NCBI GenBank assembly: GCA_022605405.1
Contig: JABYQQ010000033.1
Span: 310,001 to 374,000, forward strand
Length of the DNA: 64,000 nt
DNA from: Earliella scabrosa
Lineage: Eukaryota; Basidiomycota; Agaricomycetes; Polyporales; Polyporaceae
Direction of reading: 5' to 3'
Positions 1-11,845 of the stretch are shown here, one piece after another (the stretch's first letter is position 1; each line of letters starts with the position of its first letter). A program made the position numbers and the translations under genes. The notes under the pieces were generated by a model. The model ran no database searches. It saw nothing but the letters and a program-made list of their open reading frames with translations, and had not been told where the DNA came from.

Positions 1-469
1 CAGCATCAAGTACGAGAGCATAAGCACTCAACAAGTTCGCATTGCCGTATTTCATGTGTGGATAGTCTGCTTGCGCCGTGGACAGGGCGGGTAGAGGAGT
101 ACCACGCATCACGGTAGCGCAGGACATGGTGGTAAGACGCAAATAGGACGCGAGTAGGTTCGGGACCGAGGCTCAGTGAGCCGCTTGCTCCGGCCCGGTG
201 GCGAGACGCCAGTTTTCGAGACCGACGTGATATGCCAAACCGAGTCCACTGCACTCATGGAAGGAGTCCAGAATAATCGACGTGTCGCACTCTCTCGACG
301 CGCCACCGCCGAAGTTGCAGAAATATTTATAAAGTATGCGGAGGTGATGCCCACAGCCCAGCTGTCTCGGTCCACGGTACCACCCCTGCTAAAGGCTTGC
401 CCTCTGAAACGAATGTCAACGGCACCGTAAAACTCAGAGGGACCGCGAGGTAACCGAGAACATGGCAGA
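1..469. other. No gene recognised
   Basis: I see no convincing exon, splice pattern, RNA gene or long repeat in this stretch on either strand. The short open frames present overlap one another on both strands and show no family motif. The next feature is a degenerate HNH-family fragment on the minus strand. Confidence 0.5.
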
Positions 470-745
470 CGGCCGACATATAATAGAGGAGGCGACAGGC
501 AGGAGAGGAAAGCGGTTATCGTGCCAGTGGTTCAACTCCGCCGCCACCAGATCTGACAAATCGTTCGAGGAGGACGTCAAGGACAGGGGAAGAGCACTCT
601 CCGACGTATCTACCCGCTTGTCCTCTCTAGTGTTCCGGATCCTATCCACAAATCCCGCAACCCCGAGAGATGTGCGATGCGACAGCACTCGGCGTGGATG
701 CGCATGTATGTGGGACTGGGCGGTGGGAGCCTGAGCCGTACGACA
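470..745 (-). pseudogene. Truncated, degenerate copy of the HNH-domain protein 3' end
   Basis: Read on the minus strand, this stretch aligns by eye with the last exon of the intact HNH-domain gene near 52 kb and with a second fragment near 50 kb. Shared landmarks, in order, are the segment encoding 'HAACGRIAH' (here about 660-710), a FVDRI / YVDRI motif, 'REDK', a Ser-rich stretch and a run of bases just past the normal stop codon. The frame is not conserved and nothing upstream matches exons 1-4, so this is a 5'-truncated relic. It shares more with the 50-kb fragment than with the intact gene, for example around GATAACCGCTT after the coding end. The two fragments therefore probably descend from one already broken copy. 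It lies about 50 kb from the intact gene and in the opposite orientation. Confidence 0.7.
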
Positions 746-3700
746 AACTTGGGACAGTGTAGATCTTAACGCGGTCAGCGGCACGTTCCTAAGGCTTAGG
801 AGTGAAAATGAGGCGCACCTTGCCTTCGACCTCTCACTGGAGCCATAGTTGTCGGATTTGACGGCGTGAAGTTCAGGATAGAGGGCAAACACGGTCTTTA
901 GACCGTGTATCCTGCATCCCAATCTAGCAACACTCCATACATAGTCGAAAGTTCATGATGAGCATTGGGGCGGGACCACGGAGTACCGCGTGAGGGTAGA
1001 GAGATAGACGTACGCCTGCCTGAGGCTTGTGTCCAGAGCATGAAGTGCGCTGTGCCTACAGAATGGTGGTGAAGTGGGCGAAGGAGGAGCGAAGGGACGA
1101 GCGGTGACGGACCGCCGCATGGGAACGCGTGCACAGGTTGGGGTTATCTCCGGGCGGGGAAGAAGTCGAACCAGAGGCGGGAGCAGTTGTGGGCGTCGTG
1201 TCTCGCCATGGTCCGGGCCCGGGTCCGAGTCTGCCAGGGTGAGTATGCGTATGTTGGCGATAACCTTATGGGGACTGCACCGAGGGCGTGCCATGGCCGA
1301 TGCTTATGCCAAAATTTGAGCGCGGCGAGGAATCCTGCGTCAGCGTGGAGTGCGACCGAGAAGGATGCTCGTCGAGGATGAGTCCTACAGTGCTAGAGGA
1401 GGGTATACATGGACGGCGGCGTGCAGCCGACGTGCGAGACTTGGGTGTGTGCGCGAATGTCATGGTCAGCCTTCGATGTCTTCGGAGGGGACGCTCGTAG
1501 GCACAAAGGCACCACGATACTGTCGGAGCCAGTGTTGAGTTGCGCCTCTTCGGACGAATCAGAACCCCGAACCTAGCGCTGGAGGGGATCTGAGAAGCTG
1601 GAACTGTTGCATGGCAACAGCCACGACGGGTGGACACTGTGCCGCCGGAGTAGTTGTGGTTCATTGAGTCCGAGGGAACGTCTGATAAGTATCGCAGCTG
1701 TCACCGCTACATAGTCACGGCGGACGAGAATGATTCAAGGGCAACAGGACGGGCATGTCGACGGCAAACCTGGATTGGCGGTACCATGCGAGTGCAGCCC
1801 CTGCGCCATCCTGGTAATGATAACGTGTGAGCGGGGCGTCCGACTGCGTCCTCACAACGATAACACGCACCTGAATAATCCGAGGAGATGCGACGCGTTC
1901 GCCTCTTCGGCAGAGGCAGCGGACCCATATGCGACGTCCGGGCGGAACAGTTCTGGAAGCTTGTGAGGGCTGCATCTGGACAAGACTGAGCCGCAAGCGA
2001 TGGTAATCGACTGTGTCGTACATACCGGTAGTAGCTATGGCCGCGTACTTCGATGTTCAAGGGCGAGAACGAGATACTCGATAATCCCGTCTCAGCAGCG
2101 GGAACCGAGTGAAGGATGGCGACGATATTGTACAGCCTCGACACCTCAACACGGATCTCGGCGGACGTGGTAGGCAGGCCAGGCGGTAAATGGGCGGGCG
2201 ACCTTACCGCCCCTTGGCCTTTAACAGCCCTGCGGCAGAAACTACGTCCTCATGGCGGCAGTCCCGAGGAACACAGAGTACCGGCGTCCATTCTGAGCGC
2301 CGGATCCGCCGTCCCATCTCAAACGTTGACCGCTTGCGTTGATTTTGACTTGGGAGTGCCGCCTAGCAGGGGCGATGATGAGCATACAATGGACAGAGGA
2401 CGGCCTGCCGGGTGCATGCGTCAGCGCGCATCATCCTCGCTCCGTGGTCGAGTCCAGTCGGGTTTGAGGACGGCGCCTTGTGCAGACTTTGCGGAGCTAC
2501 TTGTCGGGTATTCGTGGGCGCAGCCGTCGCCCAGTCATAGACGACTATGGGACAACTCCCGGTCGCGATTCGCAGCTCTTGGCAGCCGCGATTCAAGCTG
2601 TGTTCCAGGCGGACTGACCCGCTCCTGTTTGAGTACGAACAAGAGGCCGCCTGCGAGATGAACCTGACGGATTACAAGTGCTGTGCGTGGCCCTGGGCAG
2701 GAAGCCTGTGGAATGGGTGCTCACCGACCTCCATTGGCTACTGCGAGGTCGGAGGAACGGCAGATAGCAACGATGAGGTCCCAGAGAGGTGTTCTCGGGG
2801 CTGTGTATTTATCATCTGTGGATTGGCGTCAGAGAAGCGTCGACTGGCTATGCAAGAGTGAGTCTTACATTCAATAGCAGTCACTTCCGGCTTATAATGC
2901 ACATGCCACACGCGGCTTCGAACACGCCGATGCGAGTCGGAACGCATGCCGCAGAGAGGGCGACAGGGTGCGTGTCCACCCGGAGTCGCGACGGTCGCAC
3001 CGGTAGTAACGCCATCAGCTATCTTACGCGCTCCAGCGCACTCTGACAAAGACGGGCGGCAGCAGATGATGAGCGTATGTATAGCACACAGAAGCGAGCC
3101 CTACGTCCATTTCCTGCCGAATTTGACGATGCTACCACTGGAGTCTTGAAGTGACCAAGAGAGACGAGCACAGTGCGGCGTTCCACTCGACCGGGGCAAC
3201 AGGCACTGCTGGCACGGCACGCGGCACCCTTGGCTATACGATCGGAGGGCTGAAGCAAGAGCGTGAATAGTGTAGACGGTGAGTTCGGTAAATGAAGGCC
3301 GGGCGCTGAAATCCGAAGCGGTTTATTTCTTCCCTCACACGTCAGCGGCGGTGGCAGAGCGTCTCTCGCTGGGTGTCGAAACGGGGGCGGTTGCGGAGAG
3401 CATGCCGCATATGAGTTGTGTACTGATCATGGACAGAAGGTGTGAGTGCAGACCGGGGGCAACAGCCATGGGCGTGACGCGTGCAAAGCATGCTACTTGC
3501 GAAGAGGTCGGGGGTGGAACTGCCTTGCCGAGTGTTGCCGAGGACGTGACAGTTGGGGTGTGACGGCGTATGAGGGAGCGTGACGGTCTGGGCGTGGGTT
3601 GCGATGGTCGGGTTCGCTCTCGCTGGGCTGAGAGCGTCTGTGGCCGAGTCTACGCCCAAGTCGACGAGCATGCTGTGCTCGGACTGAGCCGCTCGTTGCC

Positions 3701-3806
3701 GGGCAGAATTGTCCGATCCGTGTCATAAAGTCTCCTCCGAGGTGAGAGGCGCACGCATTCCCCAGCTTATTACGACTCGCAAACACCCGTCGTTCGTTAC
3801 TTACGA
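746..3806. other. Intergenic stretch without a recognised gene
   Basis: About 3 kb with base composition similar to its surroundings but no exon I can support. Open frames up to about 180 codons exist on both strands, but their translations are rich in Arg, Ser and Pro, overlap antisense frames and carry no family motif. The right edge must hold the promoter of the GMC oxidoreductase. Confidence 0.45.
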
Positions 3807-3847
3807 CCCTCTCCCTCTCCCTTCCTCCTCCTCCCCCCTCTCCCTCT
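3807..3847 (+). promoter_or_regulatory. Pyrimidine-rich (CT) leader before the GMC gene
   Basis: An almost pure C/T tract of about 40 bases ends 10 bases before the ATG at 3858. CT-rich blocks of this kind commonly sit at transcription starts or in 5' leaders of well-expressed fungal genes. The role here is inferred from position only. Confidence 0.5.
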
Positions 3848-3857
3848 AATTCGCGCG

Positions 3858-6800
3858 ATGCGGTCTCTAGGTCTTCTCCTCGCGACCCTCTCGCTTTCTG
3901 GGATCTCTCTCGCCTTCTCTGGAGGCCACCGCGACATCCACCACGACCACCACGGCCGCGACCTCCACAAGCGGAATATCATCTACAATGGCGAGATCGA
4001 CGACACTTACGACTTCATCATCGTCGGCGGAGGCACTGCCGGCCTTGCCCTTGCCTCGCGTCTATCCGAGGATTCAAATACCACCGTCCTCGTACTCGAA
4101 GCAGGAGACTCTGGCGACGCGGTAGCGGAGAGGATCAGTGCGTTTTCCACCTCTTTTTTTCCCTGCTTTCTACCCCGCTCCATGATGCCTCGTTTCCCCC
4201 ATTTTTTCACCGATTTTCGCGTCGCGCTTCTTCTGCAAGTCTGGAAGGGATTGTGCGTTACTCGACGGAAGGAGCCTCATGTAAGGCGTATGGCGGCGCA
4301 CGCATGGGATCCTGTTTGAAGGGACGTGCAAGGCGCTCGAGCAGCGTAATAACGGACGTCATTGCTCGCAAATCGAGGTTCGCGCGGTCTCGCGTTCATC
4401 GCGTCGCTAATCGGGGAGTACCCATTCCAGCTCGACGCTGCGATGTCTCGACTCGCACTTGGTAGAGCTGCGCGGAATGCGTTGAGGCAAATTGACTCAC
4501 TTGCCCTAGTCGTTGCAACGCTTCCACACGCTACCGACGACGGCGTCGTACGAGATTGGCACTCCTATCAACGTCGAGGTCTTCTTCGAGCCAGCTGCAG
4601 CGACATCTGCTGAATGCAGAGGTCGTCGAGGCATTGACCGACAGTCGATATATCGGAAATATTCATGGGAGCCTGGACTATGGTCATTGCTTCCTGACGA
4701 TTTTCTCGTCGCCACCACTCGCCATTGCGCTGAAACTCGAGCACGTTGTCTAAGCCGTACGCGGCGCCCGGGGTTACTAGGTCGGTGGCCCGCCGACCTG
4801 GCTGTGATCATCGATCCCTCCACATTATTGCCGCCTCGCCCACGAGCCGTCGTAAAACCTTCTGTGTCACCTGCCAACTAGATGATTTTTCACATACATA
4901 CCTCCCATCGTGATGTATCGACGTCGCTGCTCACCTCTCTTGCCACAGACATCCCTTCCGAGGCTTATTACAACGGCCTTCCGAACACCCCCTATGACTG
5001 GCAATACAAGACAACTGAGCAGTCAGGGGCTGGTAACCGCGCCCTCCCATGGCCCCGAGGCAAGGTACTAGGCGGCTCCTCCGCAATGAATGGCATGTAC
5101 CACATCAGGCCATCCAAGATCGAGGTCGACGCGTGGGCCAGCCTCGTCAGCGGCGGCGACAAGTGGAACTGGGACGCTATGTTTGATGTCATGCAGGAAA
5201 GCGAGACGTTCACTGCGCCGTCGACTGACATCCAGAACACCGCCGGCATCCAATACTCCGCGTCATCGCGCGGAAAGAACGGCCCCATTCACGCCACTTA
5301 CGCCGGCTTGTGAGTCGCGTGTGCTCCGGACGTTTCATGTCTCCGTACTGAGCCGCCATCACAGTCAGCTTCCTGTAACGGGTGACTGGACCCCAACACT
5401 CGCGAACATCGGTGTCGAGGTCCAGGATGACGCTTACGGCGGAACCTCGTGGGGCGCATACGTCGCGTCCTCATCTATCAACCCGTCCGACTGGACCCGC
5501 TCGTACTCACGTTCAGGGTACATCGACCCGCTCCCGCCCCGCAGCAACCTTGCGATCCTCCCGAGCGCTACCGTCACCCGCATTGTCTTCGACACTTCCA
5601 AGGCGAACAACTTGACCGCGACCGGCGTCGAGTTCGCGAGCTCCAAGGATGCGCCCAGGAGGACCATTATTGTCCGCAAGGAGGTCATCCTCGCTGGCGG
5701 TGCGGTCGGCAGCCCTCACGTCCTACTTCACAGTGGTGTTGGCCCCGCGGATGTGTTGGGAGCTGCAGGCGTCGATGTCAAGCTCGATCTCCCTGGTGTC
5801 GGCCAGCATCTCCAGGACCACATCGTGCGTGCTCTTGTTCGGCTGTCATACCTACCTAACCTCTTGCACTAGAGCACCGCCGTCACGTTCAACGCCAAGG
5901 TGCAAACCGTCGGTAACCTGCGCGACTCGAAGGGCAACGACCCGGCCTTCCGCTCCCTCGTCAACGCCGCCGTTGCATACGTCAACATCACCGATCTCCT
6001 CGGCGACTTCGCTGCCGAGTACAAGCAGCAGATCTCCGACGCCCTCTCCAGCTCCTCAAACCTCGTCCCCAGCAGCTCTCCCGAGGTCAGGAAGGGCTAC
6101 GAGACGATCTACAAGACGAACGCGGACACGCTCTTCCTGAGCCCCATCGGACAGGTCGAGATCCTACTCGCGCTCAACGCCCCTGGCAGCATCGCCATCC
6201 AGGCCGCGCTCCAGCACCCATTCTCGACCGGGCGTATCTACATCACCTCGGACGACCCTTTCGCGCCGCCGGCCATCGACCCCCAGTACCTCTCGCACTT
6301 TGCCGACACCGTCATCCTCCGCGAGGGCCTCAAGCTCGCGCGCAAGATCGCCGCTACGGAGCCGTTGAGCGCCGCGATCGGCGACGAGACCATTCCCGGT
6401 TCGAACGTGCAGTCCGACGCGGACTGGGACGCGTGGCTGAAGCAGAACATCGGGACCGAGTACCACCCGTCGTGCTCGTGCGCGATGCTCCCCCGCGAGG
6501 AGGGCGGCGTCGTCGACGCGGACCTCAAGGTGTACGGCCTCGCGAACGTCCGCGTCGCCGACTCGTCCGTCTTCCCCATCCAGTTCGCCGCGCATGTGAG
6601 TCGCCTCGCCTCTCTCCTCGGATCGCCTAGGGACGTGTACTGACGCTGTGTGGTCTCTACTATCTAGCTCCAGGCGCCGACGTACGGCCTCGCTGAGCAG
6701 GCGGCAAGGATCATCCGCGCGACGTACAACGGCGTCGGCTGGCCGGTCGCGGGGGACAACTCTGGCTCGGGCTCGACGAGCACGGGCCGGCCCCAGACCA

Positions 6801-6919
6801 CGGGCCAGAGCACGACGACGGACAACGGCAACGGCAACGGCGACGAGAACGGCGCGCGGTCGCTGTCTGTGTCGGCGCTCGCGCTCGCTGTGGGCGTGAT
6901 TGCGTCGCTTGCGCTGTGA
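3858..6919 (+). CDS. Secreted GMC (FAD) oxidoreductase, aryl-alcohol-oxidase/choline-dehydrogenase type
   Basis: Five exons: 3858-4137, 4949-5309, 5365-5824, 5873-6595 and 6668-6919, giving 690 residues. A hydrophobic N-terminal signal is followed by a His-rich stretch ending in a KR dibasic site (about residue 45). The FAD fingerprint GGGTAG is at residues 57-62. GMC signature 1 ([14 protein letters not shown]) lies in exon 2 and signature 2 ([16 protein letters not shown]) in exon 3. The catalytic pair fits H565 (in HPSCSC) and H608 (in AAHLQAPTYG), 43 residues apart as is usual in the family. GMC enzymes oxidise alcohols or sugars using FAD, and the extracellular ones supply peroxide for lignocellulose attack; the substrate here is unknown. 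The C-terminal roughly 50 residues are Gly/Ser/Thr/Asn-rich and end in a hydrophobic tail, as in GPI-anchored proteins, so the protein may be wall- or membrane-tethered. The odd feature is intron 1, at 811 bases against 48-72 for the other three. Confidence 0.9.
4138..4948 (+). other. Unusually long first intron (811 bases) of the GMC gene
   Basis: The donor GTGCGT and acceptor TTGCCACAG join exons 1 and 2 in phase and restore a family-like sequence ([15 protein letters not shown]). The other introns of this gene are 55, 48 and 72 bases. The insert has frames open on both strands but no recognisable domain. It may be an ordinary intron enlarged by an old insertion. A less likely reading is that the gene is disrupted and the intron is not spliced. 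Confidence 0.65.
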
Positions 6920-7594
6920 TAAGCTTCAGTCGACTTGCGACACGTCGTGGCGTCGGCCGGATGATTGCTGACTACTGAGTGCTGGGTGCTGACTGTGTTT
7001 CGCTTACGCCTGCTTCGTCATGGACCTCAATGGATTGTTGTCGTGCTGCTCTCATCTCCCATCCCACATCTCCTGTCTCGATTCGATTTTTGCTTATGTT
7101 GTTGTTGCACCGCCCCCCTTGGACTATTTGGCGCGTGCGTTCGCTCCTTCCACACTCCGCTCCCTGTTGTCGTACGCCTTGTAGCATCGGACTACCTAGT
7201 ACTTACAATGCCTCCTCATAGTATATAGTCGACTCTTGTAGTAGTCACTCAGAGTCATACTCGACGATGAGCTCGACGCTCGCAACCGCTGCACGGACAC
7301 TAGCATCGCATGAGACGCGTGCCTCACTACGCACACTTGGACTCTATCTACCTGTAGTATACTGTCGTATCGCTTCCCGCATTCGCTGCATACGCAACCT
7401 CGGGTCCTCGTTAGATGCTAGTATAGCGACTCGTGTAGCTAACAGTCATTGTCAGTTGGGTCAGAAATGTCGGTTGGCCGCGAGGGTCCAGAGATACTGA
7501 CTGCAACTACATATGACGACTGGGAAGAATGAGCTTCGGATGGCAACGGTGTCGAGAGCGGCAAATCAAATACTCACCAGTCCGGAGGTCCGAA
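6920..7594. other. Convergent 3' intergenic region
   Basis: This 675-base gap separates the stop codons of the GMC gene (+) and the F-box-like gene (-). I see no exon or repeat in it. It presumably holds both transcript ends. Confidence 0.55.
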
Positions 7595-9330
7595 TCAACC
7601 TGAAGTGGGACTCGGAAGCCCTGAGAGATAATACCGGCTCCCATGTAGCACGGCCCTAGCACGGGAGGACATGTCCCACAAGTTGGGGTTTCGCATCCAC
7701 CTCCGGCTACCGGTGAGGAAGCTGTAAGGCATCGACATGCGCATCGTCATCGGGTCGTTGGTGCTCCATCGGCGGGATCGAATGAAAGAACCTGACGGCT
7801 CCAATCTCCGTTTGGATTCCGAGTCGTCGGGATCTTGAGGGACTTTCCGAGACAGCGTTTCATAGTCCCAGTAAAGGATGGAGTCGTCTTTGGACTTATC
7901 GTGAGCAAGAATCTGATGTCGTGCAGATTCGAGTCGATTAGCGAGTGCGTGCTGAGTGGGGGTATACCACATGCGAGGACTCGAATCTGGTGCATGACTT
8001 AGCCATCGGACGCACTGTAGCCAGAGGAGTGCGCCGTAAAACGCCCCACCACGATGTATGTGACTGACACTGATAGACACCTTCAATCGTAGATCGTCGG
8101 GAAGTCGGCAGTCCACCTGTTCGTTCCACCATGAGTTGTCGATTCTGGTGTCGTTTTCCAATAAATGGTACGTGAACTGTCGCAGCTTTGGGAACCTGCG
8201 TAGTGCCTGGACCACATGTTCTCCGCATAGGACGGCCAACATTCCGGCTCTGTCGATGGTGTATTCAGACTCGGTGAGCCAGACGTCAACTGTCAGAAGG
8301 ACCCGTCTTGAATTTTCTACGCAGTCGAGGATCGTTCGAAGCATATGAGCCTTCTCTTGAATATGATATGGGGTGCCAATGATACGGGGTCCCGATTCAA
8401 GAGACAGGCAAAGAGTATGTAAGCATTCACATGTTCTGACACACTCCTGAGTTGCGTCTGGAGCTTCATTTCAGTAACACTCTTCGTGGTAGAGCTGCAG
8501 ACAGACCGACCTGCAATTCCATTGCCAAGGGAAAGATTAAGACTTGTTGCGGAAACGCCAAACGCGCCACGCGGGGCGGCGAGTAATCCATAGAAATCCT
8601 GCCGGTAAACAATATGCCAGACCTATTTAGCACAGGAGGAGGTACCATCTCAATCGCCATGGTCAGTAGAACATACCGAGATTGTGAGAGACCTGAGACT
8701 TTGACACGGATATGGCGACGGTGCAACTGGAGGCAGACATCGAACGGATCCGCATCGTTTCGCCCAGAAGAGATCCAAGACGAGTTCCTCCAAGACAGGA
8801 AGCGACCAAATGTAGCGGAAGATCGCAGACGACACGGATGATGTCCAGGCTATGGTGAGTCTTCTCACCGCTTGCCAGGGATACAGGCCGATATCGGCAT
8901 AATGCGGTGGATACAACTCCCATCGCAAGAAACGAAGATCGAGAACGGTGCAGCGCTTCAGCAGCTGCGGAAGAGGCGTGCGGGCGAACGGGACGTATCC
9001 GTTGTGCCCCATTGGCCAGCGGCCGACAATGACAGTCTGAACGATATCTGCGAGCCGTGGTTGATCAAGGAGGGTTCGGATCAGAAGATCCACATGCGTC
9101 CCATTCTCGAGCTGAACCTCCCGCAGGAGATTAAACTGGCTGCGAGGGAGCCATGCAGAGCACACCAGAGCGGTATGGCGCCATGCGGGGTACATCTCTC
9201 CTCTGAGATGCTCGAACGAGACGCGGCATGTGTCAATGATATGCTCGCAGACGTCGATAGGGAAGAGGCTGTTGTCCATGTCGCTCCGAGTCGTGGCTGG
9301 GAGGGAGTGAAAGGAACGAGAATGACCCAC
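7595..9330 (-). CDS. F-box-like domain protein
   Basis: Three exons on the minus strand: 9330-8677, 8598-8511 and 8463-7595, giving 536 residues. Phases close across both introns (78 and 47 bases); the second has the weaker donor GTCGGT. Residues about 20-65 read FPIDVCEHIIDTC, then WRHTALVCSAWLPRSQFNLLREV. This is the hallmark of the many Agaricomycete F-box-like proteins, with a Leu/Pro-led helix, the 'VCSAW' helix and then 'LFREV'-like residues. The rest resembles the leucine-rich, poorly conserved substrate side of such proteins. F-box proteins usually link targets to SCF ubiquitin ligases through Skp1, but the large fungal families are mostly uncharacterised. A Met at 9279 (MDNSLFPID) is an equally good start. 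The last exon is the least certain part of the model. Confidence 0.7.
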
Positions 9331-9705
9331 CGCTACTTATCGCGATTCACAGACTTGTTTCCCATGCTGGAGGTCCAGGGGCGTCCCAGACAGCGCTGGG
9401 AGTCGAAGCTCCGCCACGGTTCAGCGCCGCCCACACCACTGGCTGTAGCGTTGTGCCCCCGGACAGAAGACCACACCCCTCAATGTCCCGATGCCGGTAC
9501 GCCAGCTTGCTTGTCTTCGAGACGGCGTATTATACCGGTTTCATCGCCAAGAACAGCACTTACACAGTGACAGCAGTACCGCTGAGGAAGTACGTTTCGA
9601 GCTGAGTTCTACTTCAGCAACTTAAAGCTATTCAATTGGGGCTCACCAATGCTAAGTTCGAGTCATGGCCTGCCTGCCGCGTCCGGAATCTTCGTCAGAT
9701 TCAAG
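9331..9705. other. Intergenic stretch upstream of the F-box-like gene
   Basis: Presumed promoter side of the minus-strand F-box-like gene. I see no exon. It ends where a terminal inverted repeat begins. Confidence 0.5.
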
Positions 9706-9735
9706 TACTATCGCTGCACCAGTAATGTAAATTTC
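9706..9735 (+). repeat. Left terminal inverted repeat
   Basis: Thirty bases beginning TACTATCGCTGCACC and ending GTAAATTTC. They match the reverse complement of 11846-11875 at all 30 positions, and the match does not continue outward. Confidence 0.75.
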
Positions 9736-10329
9736 AAAATCCTGCAACAGTAATGTAAATTCCGCGAGTTGCCTGCCTTCCACCCCTCCGTTGACTCTCA
9801 TGACTGACATTCAGCCACCCTAGGAGGTATACTAATGGCTGCAAGAAAAACCGAGAGAATCCGTGCCGTCGTTGTAGAGATATTGAAGTAACATTGGCGG
9901 AGGTACGGCGTTGTGTGGCCTGGCTCTAGAATGATGGGCTTCGGCTCATCTCAGTCTGGGACGGAATCACACGAAACCTTCACGGTAGCTTCTCATACAC
10001 TAGAAATGCCTATGCGTAATTTTCCGAGACGATTCGAATGGTAGACATGGTGGAATGGGGTTGCAGACGTTGAGAGCGTGACATTCCGCCACCGCGGGCC
10101 ATCGGAGTTTGAATTAGGAAGTGTGAGCAGACAGATCTCAGCCAGGTAGCCGATCATAGCCGAGACGGAGACTATGCATGCCGGCCTGCCGTCCGTGACA
10201 TTGGCGTGACAAAGTTCCTCCGTTTTTTACATTACTGTCTCAGTGCACTCTTTCACGGCGCTATCCCTCCCTTCCTCCAGGCTATACTGTCATATTGATA
10301 TATCCCTGGACTCTAATTAGAACACGAGC

Positions 10330-10359
10330 GTGATCCATCCAGGACTCTAGTTAGAGATG
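10330..10359. repeat. Internal repeat with near-palindromic core
   Basis: Positions 10330-10350 (GTGATCCATCC then a GGACTCTAG block) match the reverse complement of 11656-11676 at 20 of 21 bases. The adjoining CTCTAGTTAGAGATG (10345-10359) recurs in direct orientation at 11685-11699. A related GGACTCTAATTAGA lies just upstream, near 10309. Confidence 0.7.
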
Positions 10360-10870
10360 GGCACTGTGGATATATCTAGAGATTGCAGCGCTTACCTTCC
10401 TTTTCTATCAGGTGCTCCATCAAGTTTAGGGTGCTTCCATACCACTATTGAGTCCCGACTTGAGCAGTATTGAATTACATACTATCTCTACCTACTGCTT
10501 CGGGTCGGTTCCCATCAGTGATCACTGGCAGCTTGATCAATATGGCTTCGTTATGATATTTTCGGCTTTGTTTGTATACCAAGATGCCGGCGTTAGAGAA
10601 CATAGGCAAGAGCGAGCGCAATGTTCTGTTGTATACGCGGTGTATGAAGGGCTCGTATAAATATGCCACTGGGTGCCGGTACTACTCTACTATGAGCGGC
10701 TGAGACCGGATCGGATCAGCTGTTCCCAAATCGGTGTTGACGTCTGAGCGGTTGCGCCCTTCGGAACGGCTGTCCGGTCTCGCCAGCCAATGGGAGCACG
10801 AATAACGGTGCGCCTGAAAGTTATCATAACATGACATATGGATTTGGGGCACACAGACAAGGTCTTACGG

Positions 10871-10880
10871 TATATAAAAT
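10871..10880 (+). promoter_or_regulatory. TATA-box-like element
   Basis: TATATAAAAT is a near-ideal TATA box. It sits 17 bases before an 8+8 palindrome and about 90 bases before an ATG at 10968 that opens a 67-codon frame of unknown meaning. No recognised gene follows, so activity is uncertain. Confidence 0.35.
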
Positions 10881-10896
10881 AGCTCCAGGCTCACTG

Positions 10897-10914
10897 CGAG
10901 TGCATTTGCACTCG
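10897..10914. repeat. Perfect 8-bp palindrome with 2-base spacer
   Basis: CGAGTGCA, TT, TGCACTCG: an inverted repeat that could be a dimeric protein-binding site or a short hairpin just below the TATA-like element. Confidence 0.6.
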
Positions 10915-11655
10915 ATCCTTTAGTTTGATAGCACGGTTTCAGCGTATCTGACGGCGGACATACACAAATGCAAGAAGTAGCCAACTACTACAGTGGTTTG
11001 TACATGGATGTGTGCTCTTCGAGTTGCATGGCATCTCCAAAGTGCTCAGATTATTCCTATCTTCAGTCATTTGAACCATATGCATCTCCGATACGTATAC
11101 CGTTAATCCGAATGGCTACAAAACGAAAAACTGACTGCCTGCAAGCAATTCTATGTTTGTTTCGATGCTAAGCGCCCATTTCTCCTCGCAACAGCTAACC
11201 CAAGTTGTTATAACCTCAAGCTACAAGTCTTACTCGTGCTCGCTTTTACAAGTGTTCATGGTACGGCACTCATTACACGGCGTCTCGGCGTGGCTACATA
11301 TGTATAGACTAACCCGGTCCCGAAGCTACTAGTAGATACTAGTACACTACGGTAGATGGCCGGCCCGGTATACTTAGTACCGTATTGTATCACGATGGTA
11401 CTGTTCACCCGGGCCGCTGTCGGATTAGCACATTTATTTACCACCTGCTGTGGTTGAATCTAGTTGGACACGACAGAATAGGACCAAATAAGATCAATCG
11501 TAACTGCCCTGCAGACGGAAGCCTAAGTGCTGTAAGCGGAAGATCAATTGTGACCCAAATTGACCAGGTATACAGTCAGCATCAATGCAGGAGCCGAGAT
11601 TAGTCATGCATGCTTGCTCTACGCACTCAACCTGTACAAATTGGGGTACTCTAAG

Positions 11656-11699
11656 CTAGAGTCCAGGATGGATCACGGTTTATCTCTAGTTAGAGATGC
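11656..11699. repeat. Internal repeat, second copy
   Basis: Contains the inverted copy of 10330-10350 (at 11656-11676), followed by TCTCTAGTTAGAGA. That sequence is a perfect palindrome of two 6-base arms around GT and forms the direct match to 10345-10359. Confidence 0.7.
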
Positions 11700-11845
11700 T
11701 GATACATCCATCTGCCAGGATCCTGTGCTTCCTCTCGCAGCAAGCTGGAAATCGAGAAGTAGGTACCCAAGACAGTATAGAACAAGTCCTCGAAGGTCCG
11801 ATTGGCATCGGGTGAGGAGGGCAAAAGATATTCAAGTAAGACTGA

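Noticed and set aside
8872..9570. 232-codon plus-strand frame antisense to the F-box-like gene
   Set aside because: It lies opposite exon 1 of the F-box-like gene, whose frame carries the recognisable motif.
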